From assembly GCA_963726825.1 (NCBI GenBank), contig CAVSDT010000002.1, forward strand, positions 1,736,001 to 1,800,000: a DNA stretch of 64,000 nucleotides, given 5' to 3'. Within the stretch, counting starts at the first letter, position 1; each line of letters begins with the position of its first letter. The position numbers were made by a program, and so were the translations under genes. The notes under the pieces are model-generated. The model worked only from the letters and a program-made list of their open reading frames with translations. It ran no database searches and was not told where the DNA came from. Shown here piece after piece: positions 33,346 through 43,422 of this stretch. Source of the stretch: DATLGB01 sp963726825. Its GTDB lineage: Bacteria > Actinomycetota > Thermoleophilia > Solirubrobacterales > Solirubrobacteraceae.

Positions 33346-35982
33346 CTACGCCCGCTGCTGGGGGCGCACATCGGGAGGACCTCCCCATCTTGGGGCCGAG
33401 GCGGATGAGGCGCCGACGTCGCGGCGCGACCGCACGCCGAGCTTGGCCAGCACGGCCGAGACGTGGTGGTCGACGGTCTTCTCGGCGATCACGAGCCGCC
33501 GGGCGATCTCGGCGTTGGTGGCCCCGGTGCGCAGCAGCGCCAGCACCTCGGCCTGCCGGTGGGTGAGCCCGGCGGGGTGCGTCCGGGCCGGGGCGCGCGG
33601 TCCGCGCGGAACCCGGCGGACGCCGATCCGGCGCAGGCGCCGGCGCAGCGCCAGCGCCGAGCGGGCCGCCCCCAGGCGGTCGAACGTCGCCAGGGCCGTC
33701 AGCAGCGCGTCGGCGTCGTCGCCGTCACAGCGGGCCTCCGCCGCGTCGTAGGGGCAGCCGAGCGTCTCCCACGCCGCCGCAGCCGCCGCCCAGTCGCCGC
33801 GCAGCAGGTGCGCGTACGGGGCAGCGACGTCGGCGGCCGCCGCGGCGACGCCCACGTCTGCGACCGTGGCGGCCGCGGCCGGTGCGGCTGCCCCATCCGT
33901 CGCCGGCAGCCCGCAGCGCCGGGCCCACCAGGCGAGCTCGCCCACCCATGGGTTCGGCTGCTGCAGGGCCAGCGTCAGCGGCGCCCTGAGCAGCTCCCCG
34001 GCGGCGGCCACGTCCCCGGCGCGCCAGGCGTGCTCGGCCCGTGCGGCCGCGATCGGGGCGATGCGCTGCAGCTCCCCGCTCGGCAGGGCCTGCTCCCAGG
34101 CGGCCAGCAGCGTCCGCTCGGCCTCGGGATCGCCGCGGCGCGACTGCAGCCGACCCAGCGCGGTGAGGGCGGGGCACAGCCCGACGCTCACGGCGTCGCT
34201 GAGGGCGAGCGCGGCGCGGGCGTCCGCCTCGGCCGCGGCCCAGTCCCCCGCGTCCAGCCGCAGGCCGGCGCGGTGGCCGAGCAGGTACTGCGCGTAGCCG
34301 TCCAGGTCGCGGCTGGTCGCGAAGGCCAGCGCGCGTTCGAGATCCTCGGGGCCGCGCGGATCGTCGCGGTGGTGGACCACCATCGCGACGGCGAGGTTGA
34401 CCAGGGCGCGGACGGCGTGCTCGTCCTCGCTCGCCTCGCAGGCGAACGCGTAGGCCTCCTGCAGCAGGCCGCGGGCCGGCTCGAGCGCACCCGCCATCAG
34501 CTGCGCGGTTCCGACGTTGGTCAGCGCGTGGGCGAGCGTCGTGTGGTCGCCGAGCCGGCGCGCGAGCTCGGCGGCGCGGCCGCCGAGCGCGACGGCCTCC
34601 TCGGTGCGCTCGGACAGCATCGCCAGCTGGGAGCGGGCACTCAGCGCCCGGGCCAGCTCACGGTCCTCGCCCAGGGGCTCGAGCGTCGTGATCGCCCGAT
34701 CGGCGTAGCGGGCCGCCCCCTCCCCGTCTCCGGCCCACCAGGTCACGCGCGAGAGCCAGAGCAGCGCCTCGCCCGTGCGGCGGGCGTCGCCGTCGCGCTC
34801 GCAGCGGGCGAGCAGCGCGCGGCGCGTCTCGAGCGCCCGCTCGGTGTGGCCGCAGTTGTAGGCCTCCGTCGCGACCCCGTCGAGGGCCTCGACGTCCGCG
34901 GGTCCGCCCGCGGCCAGCGCCGCCTCCCAGTGGTCCAGCGCCTGGCGGTGCCCGCCGACCGCCGCCGCCGCGCGGGCGGCGACGGGCGCCAGGCGGCGAA
35001 CGGCGTCCGCGTCGGCGGCGGCGCGGGCGTGGTGCACGAGCCGCGCGGGCTCCACGTCGCCACGCGCCAGCAACGCGGCGAGCACCAGCGTCTCGAGCTC
35101 GCGCCGGTGCAGATCGCCGAGGTCGGCCGCCGTCGCCGCCCGGGCGAGCTCATGGCGGAAGGCCACCGCCTCCCCGCGCAACTCGAGGATCCCCGCCCGC
35201 AGCGCCTCGTCCACCGCCGCCGGCCGGGCGCCGACCGTGTCCGCCAACAGCCACAGCTCGGCCGCCTGCGGGACCACCGCGACGAGTTGCACCGCGGCTC
35301 GCGCCGCGTCGCTGAGCCCGGCGAGCCGGTACGCGACCGCCTCGCGCACGCTTGCCGGCACCGCGTCAGGTCCGGCGGCGAGCGCCTCCGTGACGAAGAA
35401 CGGGTTGCCGCCCGTCACGCGATGCAGCGTCTCGACGTCCACCGCGTGCCCGGTCGCCATTGCCCCGACGGCCGCGGCGCTCAGCGGTGCCGGCTCGATC
35501 AGCCGGAGGCGGTCACGGGGCAGCGCGGCGAGCACGCGCCGCACGTCGGACCGCCCGCCGAGCTCCTCGCGCCGGCAGGTGAGCACGACGCAGCCGCGCG
35601 CCAGGCGCCGCCCCAGCAGCGCGACGAGGTCCAGCGTCGCCTCGTCGGCCCAGTGCAGGTCCTCGATGACGAGCGCGACGCCGGGCTCGGCGAGCACGTC
35701 GAGCATCGCCGTCAGCAGCGGTTCACGACCGGCGTCGAGCGCGGCGGCCAGGGCGCCGCCGGCCTGTCGGACGGCATCGCGCAGCGGGCCCAGCGGCCGC
35801 GGGGTGATCAGGGGGTCGCACGCGCCCCACAGCACACCCCCCGACGCGCCCAGCACGGACTGCAGCAGCCGGGTCTTGCCGATGCCCGCCTCGCCGGCGA
35901 CCAGCACGACGCGGCCCTCGTGCGCCTCCGCGAACGCGCACTCGAGGGCGGCACGCTCGCGGTCACGCTCGAGGAGGTCCAC
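33346..35982 (-). CDS. LAL-type LuxR transcriptional regulator (large ATPase)
   Basis: 878 residues. N-terminal AAA/STAND ATPase with Walker A GEAGIGKT (30-37) and Walker B ALVIEDLHWAD, a long central helical TPR-like region (about 330-780), and a C-terminal LuxR helix-turn-helix (THRQAEVLALLRTGATNAEIARRLVIAEKTVDHHVSAVLAKLGVRSR). LAL proteins (MalT relatives) switch on target genes on binding an inducer; targets here are unknown. GTG start with minus-strand TAGGTT (35993-35998) ending 10 nt upstream. Confidence 0.93.
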   Translation of the reverse strand: MDLLERDRERAALECAFAEAHEGRVVLVAGEAGIGKTRLLQSVLGASGGVLWGACDPLITPRPLGPLRDAVRQAGGALAAALDAGREPLLTAMLDVLAEPGVALVIEDLHWADEATLDLVALLGRRLARGCVVLTCRREELGGRSDVRRVLAALPRDRLRLIEPAPLSAAAVGAMATGHAVDVETLHRVTGGNPFFVTEALAAGPDAVPASVREAVAYRLAGLSDAARAAVQLVAVVPQAAELWLLADTVGARPAAVDEALRAGILELRGEAVAFRHELARAATAADLGDLHRRELETLVLAALLARGDVEPARLVHHARAAADADAVRRLAPVAARAAAAVGGHRQALDHWEAALAAGGPADVEALDGVATEAYNCGHTERALETRRALLARCERDGDARRTGEALLWLSRVTWWAGDGEGAARYADRAITTLEPLGEDRELARALSARSQLAMLSERTEEAVALGGRAAELARRLGDHTTLAHALTNVGTAQLMAGALEPARGLLQEAYAFACEASEDEHAVRALVNLAVAMVVHHRDDPRGPEDLERALAFATSRDLDGYAQYLLGHRAGLRLDAGDWAAAEADARAALALSDAVSVGLCPALTALGRLQSRRGDPEAERTLLAAWEQALPSGELQRIAPIAAARAEHAWRAGDVAAAGELLRAPLTLALQQPNPWVGELAWWARRCGLPATDGAAAPAAAATVADVGVAAAAADVAAPYAHLLRGDWAAAAAAWETLGCPYDAAEARCDGDDADALLTALATFDRLGAARSALALRRRLRRIGVRRVPRGPRAPARTHPAGLTHRQAEVLALLRTGATNAEIARRLVIAEKTVDHHVSAVLAKLGVRSRRDVGASSASAPRWGGPPDVRPQQRA

Positions 35983-36029
35983 CGTCGCGGCGAACCTACC
36001 GAGCTGGGAGGCTGCCGCCTAGCCCTGGG

Positions 36030-36500
36030 TCAGTGCCCGACGGTCTCGCCGGGAGCGACGCGCTCCCACAGCGCGCCGAGACGCTCGAGGTCGCCCGGCT
36101 CCAGCTGCCGCAGGAAGCGCTCGCGAACACCGTCGAGGTGGGTGCGGCGCGCGGGCTCGAGCACGGCCTCGCCGGCCTCCGTGAGCACCGCGAAGCAGCC
36201 GCGGGCGTCGTCGGCGCAGTGCTCTCGGCGCAACAGGCCCTGCTTGGCGAGCCGGTCCACGAGGCGGGTCATGCCGGAGCGCGACAGCAGCGCGCGATCG
36301 GCCAGGTCGGCCATCCGCAGGCGGTGCCCATCGGCCGAGCGCAGCGTGACCAGGACGTCGTAGGAGCTCAGTGGCAGCTCGTGCTCGGCGGCCAGCTCGG
36401 AGTCCAGCTCGCGGGTCAGGGCCGCATGGGCGCGCAGGAAGCCGCGCCAGGCGGCCAGCTCGGCGTCGGTCAGCTCGTGGGTCGCCGTCGAGGTGCTCAT
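36030..36500 (-). CDS. MarR-family transcriptional regulator
   Basis: 156 residues. Winged helix: LPLSSYDVLVTLRSADGHRLRMADLADRALLSRSGMTRLVDRLAKQGLLRREHCADDARGCFAVLTEAGEAVL. Usually a repressor released by small aromatic ligands. ATG 36500 is chosen because a minus-strand TACCAT (36511-36516) ends 10 nt before it, making the upstream ATG (36512) part of the promoter. An inverted repeat in this promoter implies autoregulation. Confidence 0.92.
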   Translation of the reverse strand: MSTSTATHELTDAELAAWRGFLRAHAALTRELDSELAAEHELPLSSYDVLVTLRSADGHRLRMADLADRALLSRSGMTRLVDRLAKQGLLRREHCADDARGCFAVLTEAGEAVLEPARRTHLDGVRERFLRQLEPGDLERLGALWERVAPGETVGH

Positions 36501-36510
36501 GCCACGTCCC

Positions 36511-36530
36511 ATGGTAGTTGCGTGGGCAAC
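36511..36530 (-). promoter_or_regulatory. MarR operator overlapping the marR-like promoter
   Basis: GTTGC (36517-36521) and GCAAC (36526-36530) form a perfect 5-bp inverted repeat with a 4-nt spacer, abutting the -10-like TACCAT (36511-36516, minus strand). TTGC-N4-GCAA is a typical MarR recognition core. Binding here would block RNA polymerase, so repression of its own gene is expected. Confidence 0.65.
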
Positions 36531-36549
36531 GTGGCGGGGAGCAGTTGGG

Positions 36550-37320
36550 TCACTCGTCCAGCTCGCCGTCGACGATCCCGAAGATCACGCCGCCCGGGTC
36601 GGTGATGACCGCCATCCGGCCGCTGGGGACGTCGATCGGACCCGCGAGCACCGTGCCGTCGCTGTCCTCGACGAGCTCGACCGTGGCGCCGACGTCGTCG
36701 ACGGCGAAGAACGCGACCCAGTGCGACGGGACCCCGGCCTCGGCCGAGGAGTCGGGCAGCTTCGCGATGCCGCCGTTGAGCCCCTCCCCGACCCGGATGG
36801 CCTGGCGCTCGTCCGGGGCGTCCTCGACCTCGCCGAGCTCCCAGCCGAGCAGCTCGGCGTAGAACTCCGCCGCCTTGGCGACGTCCGTCGTCTGCAGGTC
36901 GTTCCAGGCCAGCGCGCCCGCGGCGTTGACGAGCTCTGCGCCGGCGTTCTCCTTCGGCTCCCAGAGCGCGAGCGTCGCACCCGTGGGGTCGGTCACGACC
37001 GCCATGCGACCCTGGTCCATCACGTCGAAGGGCTTCTGGGTCACGGTGCCGCCGAGGTCGTCGACCTTGCCCGCGGTGGCGTCGAGGTCGTCGACGGTGA
37101 CGTAGTTGAGCCAGCCGGCCTCGCGCTGGGTCTGGTAGACCGCCGCCACGCGCTTGCCGTCCTTCGACGCCGGGTGGTAGGTCATGTCGTCGCCGAGCGG
37201 GACGTCGTCGTAGGTCCAGCCGAACAGCCGCTCGTAGAACGGCTTGGCGGCCTCGACGTCGCCGGAGGCCAGCTCGACGTAGCTGAAGACCCCGTGCTCG
37301 TAGCGCTCCCGCGTGCCCAT
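36550..37320 (-). CDS. Two-domain VOC (glyoxalase-fold) protein
   Basis: 256 residues made of two tandem VOC modules (about 10-122 and 136-250): FSYVELASGDVEAAKPFYERLFGW ... GRMAVVTDPTGATLALWEP, and ALAWNDLQTTDVAKAAEFYAELLGW ... GRMAVITDPGGVIFGI. The two modules resemble each other (internal duplication). Relatives are annotated as glyoxalase/bleomycin-resistance or hydroxylase (CFP-30-like) proteins, without a fixed reaction. It starts 10 nt after gpmI and may be on the same transcript. Confidence 0.88.
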   Translation of the reverse strand: MGTRERYEHGVFSYVELASGDVEAAKPFYERLFGWTYDDVPLGDDMTYHPASKDGKRVAAVYQTQREAGWLNYVTVDDLDATAGKVDDLGGTVTQKPFDVMDQGRMAVVTDPTGATLALWEPKENAGAELVNAAGALAWNDLQTTDVAKAAEFYAELLGWELGEVEDAPDERQAIRVGEGLNGGIAKLPDSSAEAGVPSHWVAFFAVDDVGATVELVEDSDGTVLAGPIDVPSGRMAVITDPGGVIFGIVDGELDE

Positions 37321-37330
37321 GATGCTCTCC

Positions 37331-38782
37331 CTACTCGAGAAGTGAGCGCCCGGTCATCTCGGGCGGTTGATCGATCTCCAGCAGCGCCAGGATCGTCGGC
37401 GCCACATCGGCGAGGATGCCCGGTCCGTCGAGCTTCACACCCGTGCGCGTGACGATGAAGGGGACGGGGTTCATCGAGTGCGCGGTCTGGGGCTGGCCGT
37501 CGCCGGTCAGCATCTCGTCGCAGTTGCCGTGATCGGCGGTGACGATGCACGTGCCCCCGCGGGCCTCGACCGCGGCGACGACCCGGCCGAGGCACTCGTC
37601 GACGACCTCGCAGGCCTCGACCGCCGCCTCGATCACGCCGGTGTGGCCCACCATGTCGGGGTTGGCGAAGTTGATGATCGCGAAGGCCGGCTCGTCGTCG
37701 GCCCAGTGCGCCTCGAACGCCTCCGTCGCCTCGCGCGCGCTCATCTCGGGCTGCTCGTCGTAGGTCTTGACGTCGCGCGGGGACGGGACCACCTCGCGCA
37801 CCTCGCCCTCGAAGGCCTCCTCCTCCCCGCCGTTGAAGAAGTACGTCACGTGCGGGTACTTCTCCGTCTCCGCGACGTGGAGCTGGCCGAGGTGGTGTGC
37901 GGCCAGCGTGCTCGCGAGGGTGACGTCCGGGCGGTCCGGCGGGAACATGACCGGGTAGGGCCAGCCGTCCTCGTAGCGCGTCATCGTCGCGTAGCGCGCG
38001 GGGTCGTGGTCGAGCTTCTCCGTGATCTCGCGCATCCGGTCGGGCCGGAAGTTGAACGCGACGACCGCGTCCTGCGGCCGGATCCGCGCCTCGTCGCCGA
38101 CCGTGGTGGCGGTGATGAACTCGTCGGTCTCGTCGCGCTCGTAGGCGGCCTTCGCGGCCTCGGCGCCCGTGTCGGCGTGATGCTCGCCCTCGCCGTCGAC
38201 CAGCAGCTTCGTCGCCTGCTCGATCCGGTCCCAGCGCTTGTCGCGATCCATCGCGAAGTAGCGCCCGATGACCGAGCCGATGCGGGCCTTGGAGTCGTCG
38301 ATGCGCGCGAGGAAGTCGCCCGCCTGGTGCGGCGAGACGTCGCGGCCGTCGGTGAAGGCGTGGACGACGACGTCCTCGACGCCCTTCTCGGCCAGGATGT
38401 CGATCAGCGCCAGCAGGTGACGGTCGGCGGAGTGCACGCCGCCGTCGGAGGCGAGGCCGATCAGGTGGACCCGCTCGGCGCCGTCGATGACCCCGTTGAG
38501 CACCTCGTTGTCGGCGAGCGTGCCCTGCTCCACGGCCTCGTCGATGCGCATCAGGTCCTGCTTGACGATCGCGCCGGCGCCGAGGTTGAGGTGGCCGACC
38601 TCCGAGTTGCCCATCTGGCCCTCCGGGAGGCCGACGTCGGGGCCCCAGGCGGTCAGCGTCGTGTGGTCGTAGCGCGCCCACAGGTCGTCGAAGACCGGCG
38701 TGTCGGCGAGCTCGACGGCGTTGCCCGGCCCGGGCTCGGCGAGACCGAACCCGTCCAGGATCACGAGCGCGACGGGGGTCAC
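37331..38782 (-). CDS. gpmI: 2,3-bisphosphoglycerate-independent phosphoglycerate mutase
   Basis: 483 residues. LVILDGFG (metal Asp10), GQMGNSEVGH with nucleophile Ser60, DGRDVSPHQA, FNFRPDRMREI, NFANPDMVGHTG and TADHGNCDEM are the iPGM metal and substrate motifs. It interconverts 3- and 2-phosphoglycerate with two Mn ions. GTG start overlaps the tpiA stop (GTGA), the last step of the gap-pgk-tpiA-gpmI operon. Shorter than the usual about 510 residues. Confidence 0.95.
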   Translation of the reverse strand: MTPVALVILDGFGLAEPGPGNAVELADTPVFDDLWARYDHTTLTAWGPDVGLPEGQMGNSEVGHLNLGAGAIVKQDLMRIDEAVEQGTLADNEVLNGVIDGAERVHLIGLASDGGVHSADRHLLALIDILAEKGVEDVVVHAFTDGRDVSPHQAGDFLARIDDSKARIGSVIGRYFAMDRDKRWDRIEQATKLLVDGEGEHHADTGAEAAKAAYERDETDEFITATTVGDEARIRPQDAVVAFNFRPDRMREITEKLDHDPARYATMTRYEDGWPYPVMFPPDRPDVTLASTLAAHHLGQLHVAETEKYPHVTYFFNGGEEEAFEGEVREVVPSPRDVKTYDEQPEMSAREATEAFEAHWADDEPAFAIINFANPDMVGHTGVIEAAVEACEVVDECLGRVVAAVEARGGTCIVTADHGNCDEMLTGDGQPQTAHSMNPVPFIVTRTGVKLDGPGILADVAPTILALLEIDQPPEMTGRSLLE

Positions 38783-39537
38783 GTCCCGGCGGCCTCGACG
38801 ATCGCCGCGAACGACGCGGGCTCGAGGGCGGCGCCGCCGACCAGGAAGCCGTCGATGTCCTCCTGCGCCATCAGCTCCGCGGCGTTGTCGGGCTTGACGG
38901 ACCCGCCGTAGAGCACGCGCACCGTCTCGGCGGCCGCGCTGTCGAAGTGCGCCACCAGCGCGCGGACGAACCCGCACGCCTCCTGCGCGATCTCGGGCGT
39001 GGCGACCTTGCCGGTGCCGATGGCCCAGATCGGCTCGTACGCGATCGAGAGGGAGCTCAGCGCGTCCTTGGGGACCTCGTCGAGCGCCTCGAGGACCTGA
39101 TGGCGCAGCTTGCGCTCCATGTCCCCGGCCTCGCGCTCGTCCTCCGTCTCACCCACGCAGAGCATCGGCGCCAGGCCGGCGTCGAGCGCGGCGCGCAGCT
39201 TGGCCCGCAGCGCGGCGTCGGTCTCGTTGAAGAGCTGGCGTCGCTCGGAGTGGCCGAGCAGCGTGCCCTGCACGTCGAGGTCGGCCAGCATCGCCGCGGA
39301 GATCTCGCCGGTGAACGCGCCCGACTCCGCCTCGTGCATGTTCTGCGCGTAGACCTCGACGCGCGAGCCCCGGGCCGAGTTGACCATCGCGTCCAGGGCC
39401 GTGAACGGCGGGCAGATGGCGATCTGCACGTCGTCGACGGAGGACACGAGCGGCAGCAGGCCCGAGATGAACTCCTCGGCCTCGGCGACCGTCTTGTGCA
39501 TCTTCCAGTTGCCGGCGACGAACGGTGTTCTGGTCAT
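38779..39537 (-). CDS. tpiA: Triosephosphate isomerase
   Basis: 252 residues. FVAGNWKMHKT gives catalytic Lys12, LLGHSERR the catalytic His, and IAYEPIWAIGTGKVA the catalytic Glu with the flexible loop; the C-terminal YGGSVKPDNA and DGFLVGGAAL bind phosphate. Interconverts DHAP and glyceraldehyde 3-phosphate. ATG overlaps the pgk stop. Confidence 0.97.
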   Translation of the reverse strand: MTRTPFVAGNWKMHKTVAEAEEFISGLLPLVSSVDDVQIAICPPFTALDAMVNSARGSRVEVYAQNMHEAESGAFTGEISAAMLADLDVQGTLLGHSERRQLFNETDAALRAKLRAALDAGLAPMLCVGETEDEREAGDMERKLRHQVLEALDEVPKDALSSLSIAYEPIWAIGTGKVATPEIAQEACGFVRALVAHFDSAAAETVRVLYGGSVKPDNAAELMAQEDIDGFLVGGAALEPASFAAIVEAAGT

Positions 39538-40673
39538 CGGAGGGCCTCCACGCCCGGGAGGGTCTTGCCCTCGATCAGCTCGAGCGACGCGCCGCCGCCC
39601 GTCGAGACGTGGTCGACCCGGTCCACCAGGCCGAAGCGGGCGAGCGCCGCGGCGGAGTCCCCACCCCCCACGACGGTGGTGCCCGGGGCGGCGGCGACGG
39701 CGTCGGCCACCGTCCGCGTCCCCCCCTCGAACGGCGCGAGCTCGAAGGCGCCCATCGGACCGTTCCAGAAGACGGTGCCGGCGGTGGCGATGACCGCGGC
39801 GTAGGCCTTGGCCGTCGCCGGGCCGATGTCCAGCCCCATCCACCCGTCGGGGATGTCGGCGCCGTCGAGGTCCTGCGTCTCGGTGCCGGCGTCGAAGGCG
39901 CGGCCGAGCGTCTGGTCCGTCGGCAGCCGCAGCTGCTCCGCGCCCGCGGCCTCCAGCACGCGGCGGGCGGGCTCGACGCCCTCCTCCTCGCACAGCGAGT
40001 CGCCGACGTCGTGGCCCTGGGCGCGGAAGAACGGGAAGCACATGGCGCCGCCGATGAGGATCGTGTCGGCGCGGCCGAGGAACGCGTCCAGGACGCCGAT
40101 CTTGTCCGTCACCTTCGCGCCGCCGACGATGGCGACGAGCGGGCGCTCGGGCGCCTCGAGGATCCCGTTGAGCGTCGTGACCTCGCGCTCGAGCAGCCGG
40201 CCCGCGGCGCTGGGCAGCAGGTGGGCGACGGCCTCCGTGGAGGCGTGCGCGCGGTGCGCGGAGCCGAACGCGTCGTTGACGTACACGTCGGCCAGCGCGG
40301 CGTAGCGCGCGGCGAGGTCACCGTCGTTGTCGGTCTCCCCCGGGTTGAAGCGGACGTTCTCGAGCATGACGACGTCGTCGTCGGGGACGGCGTCGAGGTC
40401 GTCGGCGAGCGTGATCGGCTCCCCCAGCAGCTCCGCCGCGCGATCGGCGGCCGGCTTGAGGGAGAGCTTGGGGTCATGGCCCTTGGGGCGGCCGAGGTGT
40501 GACAGGAGCACGAGGCGCGCACCTTTGTCGCGCAGCTCCCTCAGGGTCGGCAGCGCCCCGCGGATGCGGGCGTCGTCGGTGATCTCGCCGCTCTGCTGGT
40601 CCAGGGGGACGTTGAAGTCCACCCGGACGAGCACCCGCGTGCCGGCGACGTCGAGGTCGTCGAGCGTCCGCAC
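39534..40673 (-). CDS. pgk: Phosphoglycerate kinase
   Basis: 379 residues. VLVRVDFNVPL, LSHLGRPKG, MLENVRFNPGE and the hinge/nucleotide motifs VAIVGGAKVTDKIGVL, FWNGPMGAFE and TVVGGGDSAAAL are all present. Makes ATP from 1,3-bisphosphoglycerate. Slightly shorter than the typical 390-415. It begins directly after the gap stop codon (no spacer) and overlaps tpiA by 4 nt. Confidence 0.97.
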   Translation of the reverse strand: MRTLDDLDVAGTRVLVRVDFNVPLDQQSGEITDDARIRGALPTLRELRDKGARLVLLSHLGRPKGHDPKLSLKPAADRAAELLGEPITLADDLDAVPDDDVVMLENVRFNPGETDNDGDLAARYAALADVYVNDAFGSAHRAHASTEAVAHLLPSAAGRLLEREVTTLNGILEAPERPLVAIVGGAKVTDKIGVLDAFLGRADTILIGGAMCFPFFRAQGHDVGDSLCEEEGVEPARRVLEAAGAEQLRLPTDQTLGRAFDAGTETQDLDGADIPDGWMGLDIGPATAKAYAAVIATAGTVFWNGPMGAFELAPFEGGTRTVADAVAAAPGTTVVGGGDSAAALARFGLVDRVDHVSTGGGASLELIEGKTLPGVEALR

Positions 40674-41675
<1,002 letters not shown>

Positions 41676-41735
41676 GCGGTGAGTGCTCTCCTTGGTTGGG
41701 ATGGATCCCTGGGGAGCCAGGAACCTACTGCGTGA

Positions 41736-42101
41736 CTACCCGCGGTGGGCGGCCACGATCTCGACCCGGATGCCGTCCGGGTCGAGGAGGTAACCGGCGT
41801 AGCAGCGCGCGCCGTACTGCGGCCGCGGCCCCGGCGCGCCGGCGTCCGCGCCGCCGGCCGCGAGCCCCGCGGCGTGCGCGGCGTCGACGGCGACCTTCCC
41901 CGCGGCGGTGAAGGCGACGTGGCCGAAGCCGGGCTGCGGCGCGCCGCGCGCGGTGAGCCAGAACATCGGGTCGGTGACCCCCCAGCCGATCACCTGCGCG
42001 GTGGTGCGCAGGCGGCGCACGCCGAGGGGGAAGAAGACCGCGTCGTAGAAGCGGCCCGACCGGATCAGGTCGGCGACCTCCAACCCGAGATGATCGAGCA
42101 C
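41736..42101 (-). CDS. Single-domain VOC-family protein
   Basis: 121 residues: LDHLGLEVADLIRSGRFYDAVFFPLGVRR at the start and GYLLDPDGIRVEIVAAHRG at the end, with HVAFTA in the middle, giving the His/Glu metal positions of the glyoxalase fold. Relatives are uncharacterised. GTG start has a minus-strand TAGATT (42109-42114) ending 7 nt upstream. Confidence 0.86.
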   Translation of the reverse strand: MLDHLGLEVADLIRSGRFYDAVFFPLGVRRLRTTAQVIGWGVTDPMFWLTARGAPQPGFGHVAFTAAGKVAVDAAHAAGLAAGGADAGAPGPRPQYGARCYAGYLLDPDGIRVEIVAAHRG

Positions 42102-42175
42102 GGGGCGGAATCTACTCAGGAAGCTGCCAGCGAGGGCTCACGCGATCCCAGGCGTGCGCGAGCACCCTGATCGAC

Positions 42176-42436
42176 ATGACCTCCCTGCTCTCCAGCTGGC
42201 GGCGGCTCGTCACCGTCACCGCCGTCTGCTTCGCGCTGCTCTTCGCGCTGCTCGCCTGGCGGGTGTCCGCCGGCGACGATCCCGTCACCGCGGCCGCGAC
42301 GGGGACGGCGGTGACCGCGACGGCGACGGACGACGCCGCGGCCACCGCGACCGACGACTGGGGGTCCACGGACCCCGCCACGACCGACGACAGCGCGGCC
42401 GGCCAGCCCTCGACGCCCAGCACCCAGGCGTCATGA
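42176..42436 (+). CDS. Short anchored protein with Asp/Thr-rich tail upstream of apbE
   Basis: 86 residues: a short basic N-terminus, one hydrophobic helix (about 10-30) and a low-complexity Ala/Thr/Asp tail (TATDDAAATATDDWGSTDP...) facing outside. No FMN-binding domain is seen, although such a protein usually occupies this slot before apbE and the ferric-reductase-like gene. The stop overlaps the apbE ATG (ATGA), so it is a genuine operon member. Could be a remnant or a minimal flavin-carrier. Confidence 0.65.
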   Translation: MTSLLSSWRRLVTVTAVCFALLFALLAWRVSAGDDPVTAAATGTAVTATATDDAAATATDDWGSTDPATTDDSAAGQPSTPSTQAS

Positions 42437-43422
42437 CCCGCGTGGACGCCCTCTGGCCGACGATGGGCTGCGAGGCCGGCGTGTGGCTGGCCGCGGACCG
42501 CCCCGCGGCAGAGCTCGACGCGCTCGCCGCGCGGGTCCGGACCGTCGTCGACGACGTCGCCGCCCGGCTGACCCGGTTCGACCCCGGCTCGGAGCTCTCG
42601 CGCCTGAACGCCGGCGGCGACGCCCCCGCCTCCCCCGTCCTGGCCCGTTTCGTCGCCGCCGCCCGCAGCGCCGGCGCCAGCACGGGCGGGCTCGTCGACG
42701 CGACCCTGCTCGGCGCGATCGAAGCCGCCGGCTACCGGGCGTCGCGCACCGGTGTGGCGCCGCTGCCGCTGGCGGAGGCGCTTCGCGACGCGCCCCCGCG
42801 CCGGCCGGCCCGGCCGAGCGCGGCCGCGGCCCACCGCAGCCTCGCCGTCGGACCCGACGGGCGCGTGCACCGCGGCCCCGGGGTGCGGCTGGACTCCGGC
42901 GGCCTCGGCAAGGGCCTGGCCGCGGACCTCGCCGCCGCGGAGCTGCCCGCCGACGTCGCCTACGTGATCGCCGTCGGCGGCGACCTCGCCGTCGGCGGTC
43001 CGGTCCCGCAGGCGGTCGACGTGCGCCGCGCGGCGCCGGGACCGGCGGCGGCCGCCAGGGGCCCGCAGCTGGTGTCCCCCCACGACGACGCCCCCGTCGT
43101 CCACACGCTGCGGCTCTCCCGGGGCGGGGTCGCGACCTCCGGCATCCAGCGCCGGATCTGGCGCGACGACGACGGCCGGCCCGCCCACCACGTCCTGGAC
43201 CCCGCCACGGGGCGCCCGGCCTGGACGGGGCTGGTGGCGGTCACCGCGGTCGGCCGCGACGCCGTCGATGCGGAGGTCCGCGCCAAGGCCGCCCTGCTCT
43301 CCGGGGCGCTGGGCGCGCGCCGGCGCCTGCGGACGCTCGGCGGGGTGCTGCAGCACGAGAACGGCCGCGTCGAGGTCCTCGCCGCCGCGCCCGTCGTCCG
43401 CCTGCGCCGGAGCGCCGCCTGA
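42433..43422 (+). CDS. apbE: FAD:protein FMN transferase (ApbE)
   Basis: 329 residues. RFDPGSELSRLNAGG, LVDATLLGAIEAAGY, RLDSGGLGKGLAADLAA, VIAVGGDLAVGG and the Mg site region GVATSGIQRRIW...HHVLDPATGRP match ApbE, which attaches FMN to a Thr/Ser of target redox proteins outside the membrane. No clear signal peptide is visible, which is unusual for the periplasmic form. It lies between a short anchored protein and a ferric-reductase-like membrane protein (overlaps on both sides). Confidence 0.9.
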   Translation: MTRVDALWPTMGCEAGVWLAADRPAAELDALAARVRTVVDDVAARLTRFDPGSELSRLNAGGDAPASPVLARFVAAARSAGASTGGLVDATLLGAIEAAGYRASRTGVAPLPLAEALRDAPPRRPARPSAAAAHRSLAVGPDGRVHRGPGVRLDSGGLGKGLAADLAAAELPADVAYVIAVGGDLAVGGPVPQAVDVRRAAPGPAAAARGPQLVSPHDDAPVVHTLRLSRGGVATSGIQRRIWRDDDGRPAHHVLDPATGRPAWTGLVAVTAVGRDAVDAEVRAKAALLSGALGARRRLRTLGGVLQHENGRVEVLAAAPVVRLRRSAA

